A stretch of 64,000 nucleotides of DNA from CAJCJE01 sp036494465. GTDB taxonomy: Bacteria > Actinomycetota > Actinomycetes > Mycobacteriales > Pseudonocardiaceae. The stretch spans positions 4,553 through 68,552 of the forward strand of contig DASXOJ010000087.1 in NCBI GenBank assembly GCA_036494465.1, in the 5' to 3' direction. Of this stretch, positions 24,836 to 33,554 are shown piece after piece. The notes under the pieces were generated by a model. It ran no database searches. It worked only from the letters and a program-made list of their open reading frames with translations, and was not told the origin of the DNA. Made by a program: the position numbers and the translations under genes. The first letter of the stretch is position 1, and each line of letters opens with the position of its first letter.

Positions 24836-26531
24836 GCACACGATCCCGTGGCCCGAGGCCGAAGCCGCTCGATACGTAGCAGCGGGTTACTGGGCCGGAG
24901 TCCCGATCGGAACGCTGCTGCGGCAGGTGGCGGACCGGACGCCCTCGGCACGAGCGCTGGTGGATCCCCCGGCAGGGATGACGCTCCGCTACGCCGAACT
25001 CGTCGCGAAGGCCGACGCCTGCGCGATCCGGCTGCGCGGAATCGGCCTCACCCTCGGTGACCGCATCGTCGTGCAGTTGCCCAACGGCTGGAAGTTCGTC
25101 GTCCTGCTGCTGGCCTGCCTGCGCGCCGGGATCGTCCCGGTGATGGCGCTGCCCGCGCACCGGCGCAGCGAGTTGCGTCATCTCGCGATACAGGCCGAAG
25201 CCTCGGCGATCGCGGTTGCGACCCGACTGCGGGACTTCGACCACCAGGCACTCGGCCACGCGCTCGCCGCCGACGTGCGCAACGCGACCGGCGGACCGTG
25301 GCACGTCCTGGTGGCAGGCGAGGACCTCGATCCCGGCAGCATCGATCTGCGCGACCTGTGCGGACCGCCAACCGATCCCGTTACGGACCGGCGAATTCTG
25401 GACGAGGCCGCGCCAAGCAGCCGCGACGTCGCGGTGTTCCTGCTCTCCGGCGGCACCACCGGAGTGCCCAAACTCATCGCGCGCACCCACGACGACTACG
25501 CCTACAACGCGCTGGCAAGCGCACGGATCGCGGCGGTCGACGCGGACGCGGTCTACCTGGTCGGCCTGCCTGCGGGACACAACTTTCCATTGGCCTGTCC
25601 CGGCATTCTCGGCACCCTGTTGTCCGGCGGGACGGTCGTCATGCTGCCCGCACCCGATCCAGCGCAGGCATTCGCGACCATCGCCGAGCAGGGCGTCACG
25701 CACACCGCCGCCGTCCCGGCTATTGCCGGTCGCTGGCTGGAACACGCCACCACGCACGGTGCCAACGAACTGCGCAGCCTGCGGGTCCTCCAGGTCGGCG
25801 GTGCCAGGATCGCGGACGAGTTGGCAGGCAAGGTAGCGCCAGTTCTCGGCGCGCGACTGCAGCAGGTCTTCGGGATGGCAGAGGGACTCCTCAACTTCAC
25901 CCGGCTCGACGATCCCGACGACGTCGTCTGCGGCACGCAGGGTCGGCCACTCTCCCCGGCCGACGAGATCCGCCTTGTTGACGGTCAGGACAGAGATGTC
26001 CCGGACGGCGAGCCGGGTTCGCTGCTCACCAGAGGGCCGTATACCCCGCGCGGCTACTACCGAGCCGCCGAGCAGAACGCCCGCGCGTTCACCACGGACG
26101 GCTGGTACCGCTCAGGCGACGTATGCCGCCGTACCCGGCAGGGCAACCTCATCGTCGAAGGCCGCGACAAGGACATGATCAACAGGGGCGGCGAGAAGAT
26201 CTCCGCGGAGGAGATCGAGAACCTGGTCTACCAACTGCCCGGGGTCAGCGAGGTCGCGGCTGTCGCGATGCCGGACCGGGACCTCGGCGAACGAGTCTGT
26301 CTCTATCTGGTACCCCGACCGGGCGCGGCCGTGACGTTGCCGGAGATCCGCGCTCTCATGCAGCGAGCAGAAGTCGCGCGGTTCAAGTTCCCCGAGCGTC
26401 TTGTGATCGTCGGCGAGCTGCCGTCCACCAAAGTCGACAAGATCGACAAGAAGGCCCTGCGCGAGGACATCGCCCGTCGGCTCGCTGCGGAGATCCGCGC
26501 GGCGGAAGTCGATGCGGGCACGGTTACCTGA
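24816..26531 (+). CDS. Salicylyl-AMP / 2,3-dihydroxybenzoate-AMP ligase family
   Basis: The product has 571 residues. The adenylation signatures are FLLSGGTTGVPKLIARTHDD, GHNFPLACPGILGTL (a motif of aryl-acid ligases such as DhbE/EntE), DGWYRSGDVCR and VEGRDKDMINRGGEKISAEE, plus the catalytic Lys near the C-terminus (PSTKVDKIDKK). It should form salicylyl-AMP from salicylate and ATP. In Streptomyces sp. WA46 such an enzyme starts salicylate breakdown through CoA esters. It lacks a carrier-protein domain and no siderophore genes are near, so a catabolic rather than siderophore role is favoured. Confidence 0.88.
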   Translation: MASAISEHTIPWPEAEAARYVAAGYWAGVPIGTLLRQVADRTPSARALVDPPAGMTLRYAELVAKADACAIRLRGIGLTLGDRIVVQLPNGWKFVVLLLACLRAGIVPVMALPAHRRSELRHLAIQAEASAIAVATRLRDFDHQALGHALAADVRNATGGPWHVLVAGEDLDPGSIDLRDLCGPPTDPVTDRRILDEAAPSSRDVAVFLLSGGTTGVPKLIARTHDDYAYNALASARIAAVDADAVYLVGLPAGHNFPLACPGILGTLLSGGTVVMLPAPDPAQAFATIAEQGVTHTAAVPAIAGRWLEHATTHGANELRSLRVLQVGGARIADELAGKVAPVLGARLQQVFGMAEGLLNFTRLDDPDDVVCGTQGRPLSPADEIRLVDGQDRDVPDGEPGSLLTRGPYTPRGYYRAAEQNARAFTTDGWYRSGDVCRRTRQGNLIVEGRDKDMINRGGEKISAEEIENLVYQLPGVSEVAAVAMPDRDLGERVCLYLVPRPGAAVTLPEIRALMQRAEVARFKFPERLVIVGELPSTKVDKIDKKALREDIARRLAAEIRAAEVDAGTVT

Positions 26532-26657
26532 ACCGCTTGTCAGTCCCGCATTCCGCCATCGACGGGCAGCACGGCCGCCGCCGGCGTGGTTACGGCAAAC
26601 AGGACGTAGCAATGGTTGTGAAACCTTCGGCAACCGCCTTACCGGCCGGTGATCCGA

Positions 26658-27575
26658 CTAGACCTTGGCGAGGCCGAGGATGTCCCGCGCTTCGCTTGGA
26701 GTTGCCGGCTCACAACCGAGTTCGCGAACGATGCGCGCGGCCCTTGTCACCAGATCGACGTTCGTGGCGAGCTCGCCCCGCCGATAGTAGAGATTGTCCT
26801 CGAGGCCGACCCGAACGTGCCCGCCGAGCAGAATCGCGTGCGTGATGGCGGGCAGTTGGTTCGCACCGATCGCCGAGACACACAGTTGCGCACCGCCCGG
26901 CAGCTCATCGACCATCTGGTGCAACGCACGCGGCGTGTAGGGCATGGCGCCCTGGAAGGGACGGTCCAGTCCGAGTACGACGTTGATCCAGTATGGCTGA
27001 GTGTCGAAACCGGACTCGATGAGCCGTCGGCAGTCCTGCACGATATTGGGGATGCTCATGACCTCCCACTCGGGCTTGATGCCGAGTTCCGTCATGCGCG
27101 TCGCCAACTGGTCGCACTCGGCGGGCGAGGTCTTGCACAGCAGCTCTCGTCCCCTGCCGTTGACGACGAAGGTCTGTGCGTCGAAGGTGGCCATCTCGAC
27201 CAGTGGCGCCTCGATGCCTTTCAGCCGTTCGGTCCAGTCGATGCGCCACTCCCCCGTGTCGTACTGCTTGATCATGTCGCCGAAAACCCCGCCACCGGTG
27301 GAGTTGTTGATGACCACGTCCGTTTTCTCGCGAGTCAACGTGTTGATCTGCGCGTACACGTCGGGGTTGCACGTCGCTTCGAAATCGCCGGGACGACGGG
27401 CGTGCAGCGCCGCGACACTCGCACCGGCCGCCACACAGGCGGCGACGTCCTCGGAGATCTCCTCCGGTGACACCGGCAGGTTCGGATTTTCGTCCTTCGT
27501 CGCCATGCCACCGGTCGGCGCGATGGTGATGATGACCTTGCGCGGTTTCGTCTGAGCAACAGCGGTACTTGCCAC
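26658..27575 (-). CDS. Beta-keto acid cleavage enzyme (BKACE, DUF849)
   Basis: The product has 305 residues from the GTG at 27575, behind GGAAGGG; an ATG at 27593 has no ribosome-binding site. Family features are PRKVIITIAPTGGM, LPVSPEEISEDVAACVAAGA, INNSTGGG, and VRVGLEDNLYYRRGELATN, whose Glu is a Zn ligand. The family condenses a beta-keto acid with acetyl-CoA to give acetoacetate and a shorter acyl-CoA. The usual metal motif HxHxRD reads AALHARR here, so the first His is replaced by Ala and the Asp by Arg. It is the last gene of an operon with HyuA and HyuB, 20 bases after HyuB. Confidence 0.87.
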   Translation of the reverse strand: MASTAVAQTKPRKVIITIAPTGGMATKDENPNLPVSPEEISEDVAACVAAGASVAALHARRPGDFEATCNPDVYAQINTLTREKTDVVINNSTGGGVFGDMIKQYDTGEWRIDWTERLKGIEAPLVEMATFDAQTFVVNGRGRELLCKTSPAECDQLATRMTELGIKPEWEVMSIPNIVQDCRRLIESGFDTQPYWINVVLGLDRPFQGAMPYTPRALHQMVDELPGGAQLCVSAIGANQLPAITHAILLGGHVRVGLEDNLYYRRGELATNVDLVTRAARIVRELGCEPATPSEARDILGLAKV

Positions 27576-27595
27576 GATCGTGCCCTTCCGCATTG

Positions 27596-29827
27596 TCAGT
27601 AAACAAGAAGCGCCGGTGTCCGGCTCTCCGCCGAAAGATCGAGGTCGATGTCGTCGAGGGGTTCCTGATCTTTCAGGTGCACATCCACGGCGAGCAGGCT
27701 GCCTGTGACGGGACACAGCCAGCCCGTCGCGGTCAATCGCTCGTGCAGTCTCGCGCCGACCTGTGCGGGAAGGCGGATCGGAAACCGCGTCGCGCCAGCA
27801 CGCCAGCGCGTCGATCCGACCGACAGGACGGCGCCTGCGACGGTCTCGACCCGCCAGCGCCCGAGCTCGTCGCGGATGGCGCGCAGCTGATCCGCCAGCG
27901 GCAGCCAGCCTTCCCCCGGCTTCAGCGCGACCGGCGGCGACGACGGATCGCACTCGGGAAGGTTGTCGGCAACGGTATCCACCGGGCGGCCGAGCCTGGC
28001 GGCACGTATTTCGCGGCGGCGCAGCCGGGTTCGGTCCTGATCCCATCCGATGGCCGCGCCGGAGGTGGTGGACGTCAGTGCGACGCCATAGACATCCAGC
28101 GCGGCGGCCGCGCTGACGACTCCTCGGCGAACGTCATCGACAACGTCGTTGGGAGTGCGGTCGAGTGGATCGCCGAATCCTCCGCCGCCCTGCCAGGTCA
28201 CCGCGAAGACGTCGGTGTCCCCGAGCGGGAAGGAACCGGGTTTGGCGCCGAGGTCGCGCCAGCGCTCGGCCTCACGATCCGGCTCGCTCGCTCCATCGGT
28301 CCTCGCGCGGGCTCCCCGCGCGAGCAGCTGTCGCACGGTCCCGCCGGGTAACCCACCCGACAGTCCTGTTGAGTTCGGTACCTCGGCACCGTGCGTCATG
28401 ACAAGGGCCTGAGTCTGTGGCACGGACACCGTGAGCGCGATCTCCGCACCAACACCACCCCGGCGACGGCCGGCACCACCGGTGTCTTTCGCCAGTCGCC
28501 GGTAGAGGTAGACCAGTGGCGTCTTCTGCTCGTTCACCTCGACATCGGCCACCGACGGGCACGGGGTGTTGAGCGGCCCTGCGGCGTCCTGACCATCGTG
28601 GTCGGCGAAGGCACCGAATCCGCCGCCGAGCGGGTCCATCAGGTGCAGGCCGAACGGCTCGCCGTACCGGTCGCGTCCGCTGAGGTTGAACGTGGCCATG
28701 GTGCCGCTGCAGACGCCCTGCGCTCGGGACGCGAAGTCCGGGGTAGCTGCCAGGAACCTGTTCAACGCGGCCGACACCACGTTGCTCACCACCCAGACCG
28801 TCTCGACGGTCGCGCTGCCGACCGGCGCCGGGGGCGTCGCGGTGCAGATCAGACCGTCCGGGGCGAGGATGCGGACCGGATTCAACAGCCCGTCGTTCCA
28901 GGGAATCCCGAAGCCAAGGGTAGGAATGAGAGCTCCGGCGACACCGCCGGCGAGTCCGGCACGAGAACAATTCACAAAACCGGGTGCCTGACCGGAAGAT
29001 CCCGAGAAGTCCAGCGTGAGATCGTCGCCTGTCTTGGTGGCCACCAGGTCGACGACGTACAACTGGTTGGAATGGCCGTCGTGCTCGAGGAAATCCCGAG
29101 CACGGACGACTCCGTCGGGCATCGACCGCAACCGGGCGCGCAGCTGCCCTTCGGCGTCGTCGACCATTCGGGCCATCACCGCCTGGATGGTCTCGGTGCC
29201 ATAGCGTCGGCACAGTGCGAGCAGCCGATCGGCCGCGACGTTGAGCGTGGCGATGAAGGCCCGGATGTCCAGGCCCACCTGGGCGGGCAGCCGGGTGGCC
29301 GCGAGGATCATCGCCAGGACGTCCTCGCGCAGTTCCCCGGCGTCGACCAGTTTGACCGCGGGGATGCGCAGGCCCTCCTGCCAGATCTCCGTCGCCTTCG
29401 GCGACCACGACGCGAAGTCCATGCCACCCATGTCGGTCTCATGAGCCATCACGCCTGCCCAGGCCACCAACTCGCCGTCGACGAACAGCGGCGCGCACAT
29501 CTGCAGGTCGTTCTGGTGCAGGGCACCAACATACGGATCGTTTCCGATGATCCGGTCGCCGTCGCGGAGTGCTCGTCCATCGGCCAGGAGATGCCGGATC
29601 AGCGAACCGACCGGCGGCGCCTCGAACGTCACCTGGTGGCCCATGGTGGCGAACGCCCCACCGGGCAGGTACAACCCGGTGAAGAAGTCACTCGCCTCGG
29701 TCACCGTCGGACTGCCACTCACCGCCTGCAGGGCCAGCCGCATCTGGTCGGTGATGGCCACCAGCCTGCCACGAACGACCTGCGTGAGAACGGGATCGAC
29801 GGTGGCTTGTCCGTCCAATGTGGTCAT
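27596..29827 (-). CDS. hyuB: HyuB-family subunit (hydantoinase B / ketone carboxylase-like)
   Basis: The product has 743 residues from an ATG that overlaps the HyuA stop (ATGA). Family phrases include GDRIIGNDPYVGALHQNDLQ, VAWAGVMAHETDMGGM, LTLDFSGSSGQAPGFVNCS and GGGGFGDPLDRTP. HyuB partners with HyuA in ATP-dependent hydantoinases and 5-oxoprolinases, and also in acetone and acetophenone carboxylases. The C-terminal ~180 residues after the GGFGDPLDR block form an extended tail. No acetone-carboxylase gamma subunit is nearby. The adjacent BKACE gene, whose family uses beta-keto acids, makes a ketone carboxylase function worth testing; a ring-opening amidase is the alternative. Confidence 0.85.
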   Translation of the reverse strand: MTTLDGQATVDPVLTQVVRGRLVAITDQMRLALQAVSGSPTVTEASDFFTGLYLPGGAFATMGHQVTFEAPPVGSLIRHLLADGRALRDGDRIIGNDPYVGALHQNDLQMCAPLFVDGELVAWAGVMAHETDMGGMDFASWSPKATEIWQEGLRIPAVKLVDAGELREDVLAMILAATRLPAQVGLDIRAFIATLNVAADRLLALCRRYGTETIQAVMARMVDDAEGQLRARLRSMPDGVVRARDFLEHDGHSNQLYVVDLVATKTGDDLTLDFSGSSGQAPGFVNCSRAGLAGGVAGALIPTLGFGIPWNDGLLNPVRILAPDGLICTATPPAPVGSATVETVWVVSNVVSAALNRFLAATPDFASRAQGVCSGTMATFNLSGRDRYGEPFGLHLMDPLGGGFGAFADHDGQDAAGPLNTPCPSVADVEVNEQKTPLVYLYRRLAKDTGGAGRRRGGVGAEIALTVSVPQTQALVMTHGAEVPNSTGLSGGLPGGTVRQLLARGARARTDGASEPDREAERWRDLGAKPGSFPLGDTDVFAVTWQGGGGFGDPLDRTPNDVVDDVRRGVVSAAAALDVYGVALTSTTSGAAIGWDQDRTRLRRREIRAARLGRPVDTVADNLPECDPSSPPVALKPGEGWLPLADQLRAIRDELGRWRVETVAGAVLSVGSTRWRAGATRFPIRLPAQVGARLHERLTATGWLCPVTGSLLAVDVHLKDQEPLDDIDLDLSAESRTPALLVY

Positions 29828-31986
29828 TGCTGGCCTACCTTCACGTGAACGGCGCCGTGCCCGTCCGTAGTCGCGGTGGCGTCGGGCGGGACGACCACCA
29901 CGCACCCGGACAACTCGATCAGGCAAGGGCCCGCGACGAACTGGTCGGCGCCCGGCCACTCGCATCCGTAGATGATGCTGTCCGCCGGCGCGTTGGCATC
30001 GTCGAACACGACCGGACGCGTGCCCCGGTCCTCGAACAGCTGGTTCGCCGTCGACGAGGTCGGCACGGCTTGGCGTTGGCTCGCGATGGCACGCGCCGAC
30101 AGGATTTCGAAGCCGGCCTCACGATATCCGGCGCCCTTGCCGAACAGCAGCTCGTAGTCGGACTCGAACCGGGCCAGCAGCTCCGACAGCGCTGGGACGT
30201 CCGGCCCGGCCGCCAGCCCGACATCGAGATGGTGCGCCTGGCCTCGATATCGAACAGCCGCGGTGTAGGTCAGCTCGGTAGTGGCCGAGGCGGGGATCAC
30301 GGCAAGAGTCCGGCGCGCCGTATCCCGCAAGGCTTCGGCGACCAATGCCGCGTGGGACTCATCGGGTTCCGTGCCGCCAGGAAGGCGGAGGTAGCAGGTG
30401 CGCGAAGCCGTTGTCCGGAGGTCGCTCGTGCCAGCCCCGAATGCGGACTGGGCGGTCGCGGTCGCGGGGACGACGAACCCGCTTAGGCCGAGTTCCCGGC
30501 ACAGTGCCCAGGCATGGGATGGACCGCTGCCGCCGCCTGCGACCACCAGGAACTCGCGTGGGTCATGGCCGCGCTCGATGGTCACCGAGCGAAGCAGATC
30601 GGCCATGGCCGAGTCGAGCAGGGTGCGGATCGCCAGGGCCGCTTCGACGGTGCTGAGCCCGAGTGGTCCGCCGATCCGCTCGTCGATCGCCGCACTCGCC
30701 GCACTCGCGTCGAGCACGATCCCACCGCTGCCGAAACGACCCGCGTCAAGGACGCCGAGGATCAGGTCGGCATCGGTGGCGGTGGGCTCGGTGCCACCCT
30801 TCCCGTAACAGACCGGACCGGGTACCGCGCCCGCGCTGCGTGGACCAACGGTGAGAACCCCGCCATTGACCGAGGCGACCGAGCCACCGCCCGCACCGAT
30901 GCTGGCGACGTCGACGCTGGATACGCGCATGTCCGCGCCGCCGAAGGTGACGTCGTCCCGCAGTAGCGGCGCACCGCCGACCACCACCCCGACGTCGAAG
31001 CTCGTACCGCCCACGTCCAGGGTCAGCACGTCGGGTCGCGCCAACCGTTCCCCAAGGGCCCGGCCCGCCACCACGCCGGAGGCGGGCCCGCTGAGCAGAC
31101 CGGATACCGGCGTCGCGCTCAGCGCGGCCGCGGGCACGACTCCCCCGGCGCTGGTCGTCATCATGATCGGCGCACGCATGCCCAGCTTCGCCAACTCCTC
31201 GCCCAGGACGGTGAGGTAGTTCCCGGCGATCGGACCGAGCGCGGCATTGGCCGCGGTGGTCGACGCTCTGGCGTATTCACCGACCGTCGGGGCGATCAGG
31301 TGCGAGACACTGACGAACGCGTCCGGCATCAGCTCGTCGACGAGCGCGGCCATGGCGATCTCGTGCGCGGGATTCTCGGTGGCCCACAGCAGGCAGATGG
31401 CCACCGCCGCCACCCCGTCATCGCGCAACCTCCGCACGGCCGACCGTGCCGAGTCCAGATCCAGGGGTGCGACGATGTGACCGTCGGACGCTGTTCGCTC
31501 CGCCACCTCGACGACACGGTGGCGCGGTACCAGCGGACCGTTGCGGCCCCGGAGAAAATAGTCTCCGAGCTCAAGGCCCTGCAGACCGGATGTTCCTCGG
31601 CGCAGCCTGCCGATCTCCAGAACGTCGCCGAATCCCTGGGTGGTGATCAGACCGACCCGAGCGGCCCGACCCGTCAGCAGCGCGTTGAGACCGACCGTGG
31701 TGCCGTGCCCGAAACGAGTGATGCGTGCACAGAAGTCCTCCACGGACAGTCCGACACCGTTGGCAGCCAAGCGAAGGGCATTGACCACTCCGGTGACGAC
31801 ATCAGGTGTCGTCGGCGACTTGCAGACCGAGGACCGCCCACCAGGGGCGCGCAGCCACAGATCCGTGAACGTACCGCCGACATCAGTACCGACCGTCCAG
31901 CCATCGTCGTCGACCGTGGCGTCCGGCACGGCGGCGTCGACCGCCCGCTCAACACTGAGACAGTTCACTTCCCGCGCGCTCCTCAT
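29824..31986 (-). CDS. hyuA: HyuA-family subunit (hydantoinase A / ketone carboxylase-like)
   Basis: The product has about 720 residues. The start is uncertain: ATG 31986 is used, GTG 31971 has a better GGAG, and GTG 32040 is possible. The N-terminal VGTDVGGTFTDLWLR is the ATP-binding phosphate loop of the actin-like fold. TRFGHGTTVGLNALL, VLTLDVGGTSFDVGVV and SIGAGGGSVASVNGG follow, then FLVVAGGGSGPSHAWAL. HyuA subunits phosphorylate the substrate or intermediate with ATP. It is the first gene of the HyuA-HyuB-BKACE operon. Confidence 0.86.
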   Translation of the reverse strand: MRSAREVNCLSVERAVDAAVPDATVDDDGWTVGTDVGGTFTDLWLRAPGGRSSVCKSPTTPDVVTGVVNALRLAANGVGLSVEDFCARITRFGHGTTVGLNALLTGRAARVGLITTQGFGDVLEIGRLRRGTSGLQGLELGDYFLRGRNGPLVPRHRVVEVAERTASDGHIVAPLDLDSARSAVRRLRDDGVAAVAICLLWATENPAHEIAMAALVDELMPDAFVSVSHLIAPTVGEYARASTTAANAALGPIAGNYLTVLGEELAKLGMRAPIMMTTSAGGVVPAAALSATPVSGLLSGPASGVVAGRALGERLARPDVLTLDVGGTSFDVGVVVGGAPLLRDDVTFGGADMRVSSVDVASIGAGGGSVASVNGGVLTVGPRSAGAVPGPVCYGKGGTEPTATDADLILGVLDAGRFGSGGIVLDASAASAAIDERIGGPLGLSTVEAALAIRTLLDSAMADLLRSVTIERGHDPREFLVVAGGGSGPSHAWALCRELGLSGFVVPATATAQSAFGAGTSDLRTTASRTCYLRLPGGTEPDESHAALVAEALRDTARRTLAVIPASATTELTYTAAVRYRGQAHHLDVGLAAGPDVPALSELLARFESDYELLFGKGAGYREAGFEILSARAIASQRQAVPTSSTANQLFEDRGTRPVVFDDANAPADSIIYGCEWPGADQFVAGPCLIELSGCVVVVPPDATATTDGHGAVHVKVGQQ

Positions 31987-32038
31987 GCAGCCGTGGCCGG
32001 ACATGCCGTGCGCTGAACCACCGTGCCGACCGGCACAC

Positions 32039-32079
32039 ATTGTGTAACAGATTTTCCGCAGCCGTCAAGCATATGTTAC
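32039..32079 (-). promoter_or_regulatory. Probable promoter of the hyuA-hyuB-BKACE operon
   Basis: On the minus strand TTGACG (32068-32063) and CACAAT (32044-32039) are 18 bases apart, about 50 bases before the hyuA ATG at 31986. TGTAACA (32043-32049) and TGTTACG (32074-32080) form an imperfect inverted repeat flanking the -35/-10 region and could be an operator. Confidence 0.45.
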
Positions 32080-32113
32080 GTATCGTCGGAGGGCCGCGCG
32101 GCTTCGGCTGAGG

Positions 32114-32575
32114 TCAACTCGGCCGCGAGAGTCGCTCCCGTATCCGTGCTCCGGCACGGAACGCCTCGTCCCGGTCGGCCAGTTCCGCCGCGTGCGCGAG
32201 AATGCCCGGTCCCCTGAACTCAGCAGGCGTGGACACTCGCCGGCTCAGCAGCATGAAGTGGAAGTGCTGCCATTGTTCGCCGAACCCCATCAGGTAGACG
32301 CGTTCGACATCGGCCTCGGCCTTGGCTGCCGCACTCAGTTGCCGCACCAACGGGCCCAACGTCGCCGCCTCGTCATCGGAAAGGCCCCATAGCCAGTCAC
32401 CGCTGTGCCGATTGGCGCTGACCATGATCCAACCGGGGACGTCGAGCACCAGGTTTGCCGTCCACACCTCATCGACATGGACCAACGACTCACTGGGAAT
32501 TGCCTTGCGGAGATCGCAGACCTGGCAACGGTCGGCAGCCTCGTCCTGCTGCTCTCGCACCTGTGCGTGTGACAC
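32114..32575 (-). CDS. HIT-like protein
   Basis: The product has 153 residues and a GTG start. The N-terminal CQVCDLRKAIPSESLVHVD (a Cys pair, maybe for zinc) leads into a HIT-type fold, with the active motif as QHFHFMLL near residue 105. The central His that acts as the nucleophile is kept; the third His of the usual HxHxH is Met. HIT proteins hydrolyse nucleotide phosphoanhydrides or phosphoramidates. It is 15 bases downstream of an FAH-family gene and probably in its operon. Its role there is unknown. Confidence 0.72.
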   Translation of the reverse strand: MSHAQVREQQDEAADRCQVCDLRKAIPSESLVHVDEVWTANLVLDVPGWIMVSANRHSGDWLWGLSDDEAATLGPLVRQLSAAAKAEADVERVYLMGFGEQWQHFHFMLLSRRVSTPAEFRGPGILAHAAELADRDEAFRAGARIRERLSRPS

Positions 32576-32590
32576 TGTTCGCTGCCCTTC

Positions 32591-33505
32591 CTACTCAGCC
32601 TGTTGCTCGTCGTGCACGGGGGTGGCCATGGTGCCGAGTCCGGTCATCTCGATGCGGACCGTGTCACCGGCCGTGAGCCACCGCGGCTCGGCCATACCCG
32701 CGATGACGCCGGCCGGCGTCCCGGTGGTGATGATGTCGCCGGCCTGGAGCGTGGTCGTGGCACTGAGCCACTCGATCAGCTGATAGGGATCGGTCGCCAT
32801 CTCCTTGGCGTAGGAGTCCTGCCGGACCTCGCCATTGACCCAGGTCTGAATGCGGACGTCCTCGTAACTGCCGACCTCGTCAGCGGTCACCAACCAGGGT
32901 CCGGTGGGCAGGAACGTGTCCCAGCCCTTGGCGCGCATCAACTGGTAGAACGGTGCGACGTTCAGCTTCTTGCTCTCCCCCTCACCGAGATCGCGCGCGC
33001 TGACGTCATCGGCGATCATGTATCCGGCGATGTGCTCAGCGGCGCGGGCGGCCGGGATCCGTCGCCCACCCTTGCCGATGACGATCGCGAGTTCGGCCTC
33101 GTAGTCGAACTGCTGACACTCCACCGGACGCACGATCGGATCGGTGGGACCGGACAGTGCCGAGGAGGGCTTCTGGAACACCACCGGCAACGTCGGCAGG
33201 CGCTGCGAATCCATCCCCTCCTCGATGAGATGGGCGAAATAGTTCGCACCGCAGACGAAAAGGTTGGGCGGGTCCACGACCGGCGGACCAAGCCGGACCT
33301 CGGCCAGCGGAATCAGGTCGACACCGCGATCCAGCGCCGCGGTGATCCCAGCGCCGAGAGCGTCGAGCCTCGGCAGCGCGCCACGAACAGAATCCACTTG
33401 TGCGAGACCGAGGTCGGCCAGCACAGGTCCCAACGGAAGAACGGAATCCTCGACAAGTGCACCGGGAAGCTCACGTCCAGGTGGCCCATAACTCACTAGC
33501 CGCAT
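32591..33505 (-). CDS. Fumarylacetoacetate hydrolase family protein
   Basis: The product has 304 residues. The FAH-fold signatures are LFVCGANYFAHLIEEGMDSQ, the metal-ligand segment FDYEAELAIVIGKGG, GYMIADDVSARDLGEGESKK and IITTGTPAGVIAGM. The family hydrolyses or hydrates ring-cleavage products, for example 2-hydroxy-muconate-type dienoates or acylpyruvates. It follows the single-domain extradiol dioxygenase gene with a 49-base gap, so it may act on that enzyme's meta-cleavage product. Its sequence is clearly different from the fumarylpyruvate hydrolase at 21.9 kb. Confidence 0.85.
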   Translation of the reverse strand: MRLVSYGPPGRELPGALVEDSVLPLGPVLADLGLAQVDSVRGALPRLDALGAGITAALDRGVDLIPLAEVRLGPPVVDPPNLFVCGANYFAHLIEEGMDSQRLPTLPVVFQKPSSALSGPTDPIVRPVECQQFDYEAELAIVIGKGGRRIPAARAAEHIAGYMIADDVSARDLGEGESKKLNVAPFYQLMRAKGWDTFLPTGPWLVTADEVGSYEDVRIQTWVNGEVRQDSYAKEMATDPYQLIEWLSATTTLQAGDIITTGTPAGVIAGMAEPRWLTAGDTVRIEMTGLGTMATPVHDEQQAE

Positions 33506-33554
33506 GAGATTTCCTTTCAGCTACTGCACTACGGGTGATGTCGTCCGGGGTATA

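Noticed and set aside
24816..26531. Siderophore-type aryl-acid activation
   Set aside because: The ligase resembles DhbE/EntE, but no carrier-protein, NRPS or isochorismate genes are nearby and it is in a gentisate operon.
27594..28046. Long N-terminal extension of the BKACE reading frame into HyuB
   Set aside because: The added residues are a shadow of the HyuB gene, and a good ribosome-binding site precedes the shorter start at 27575.
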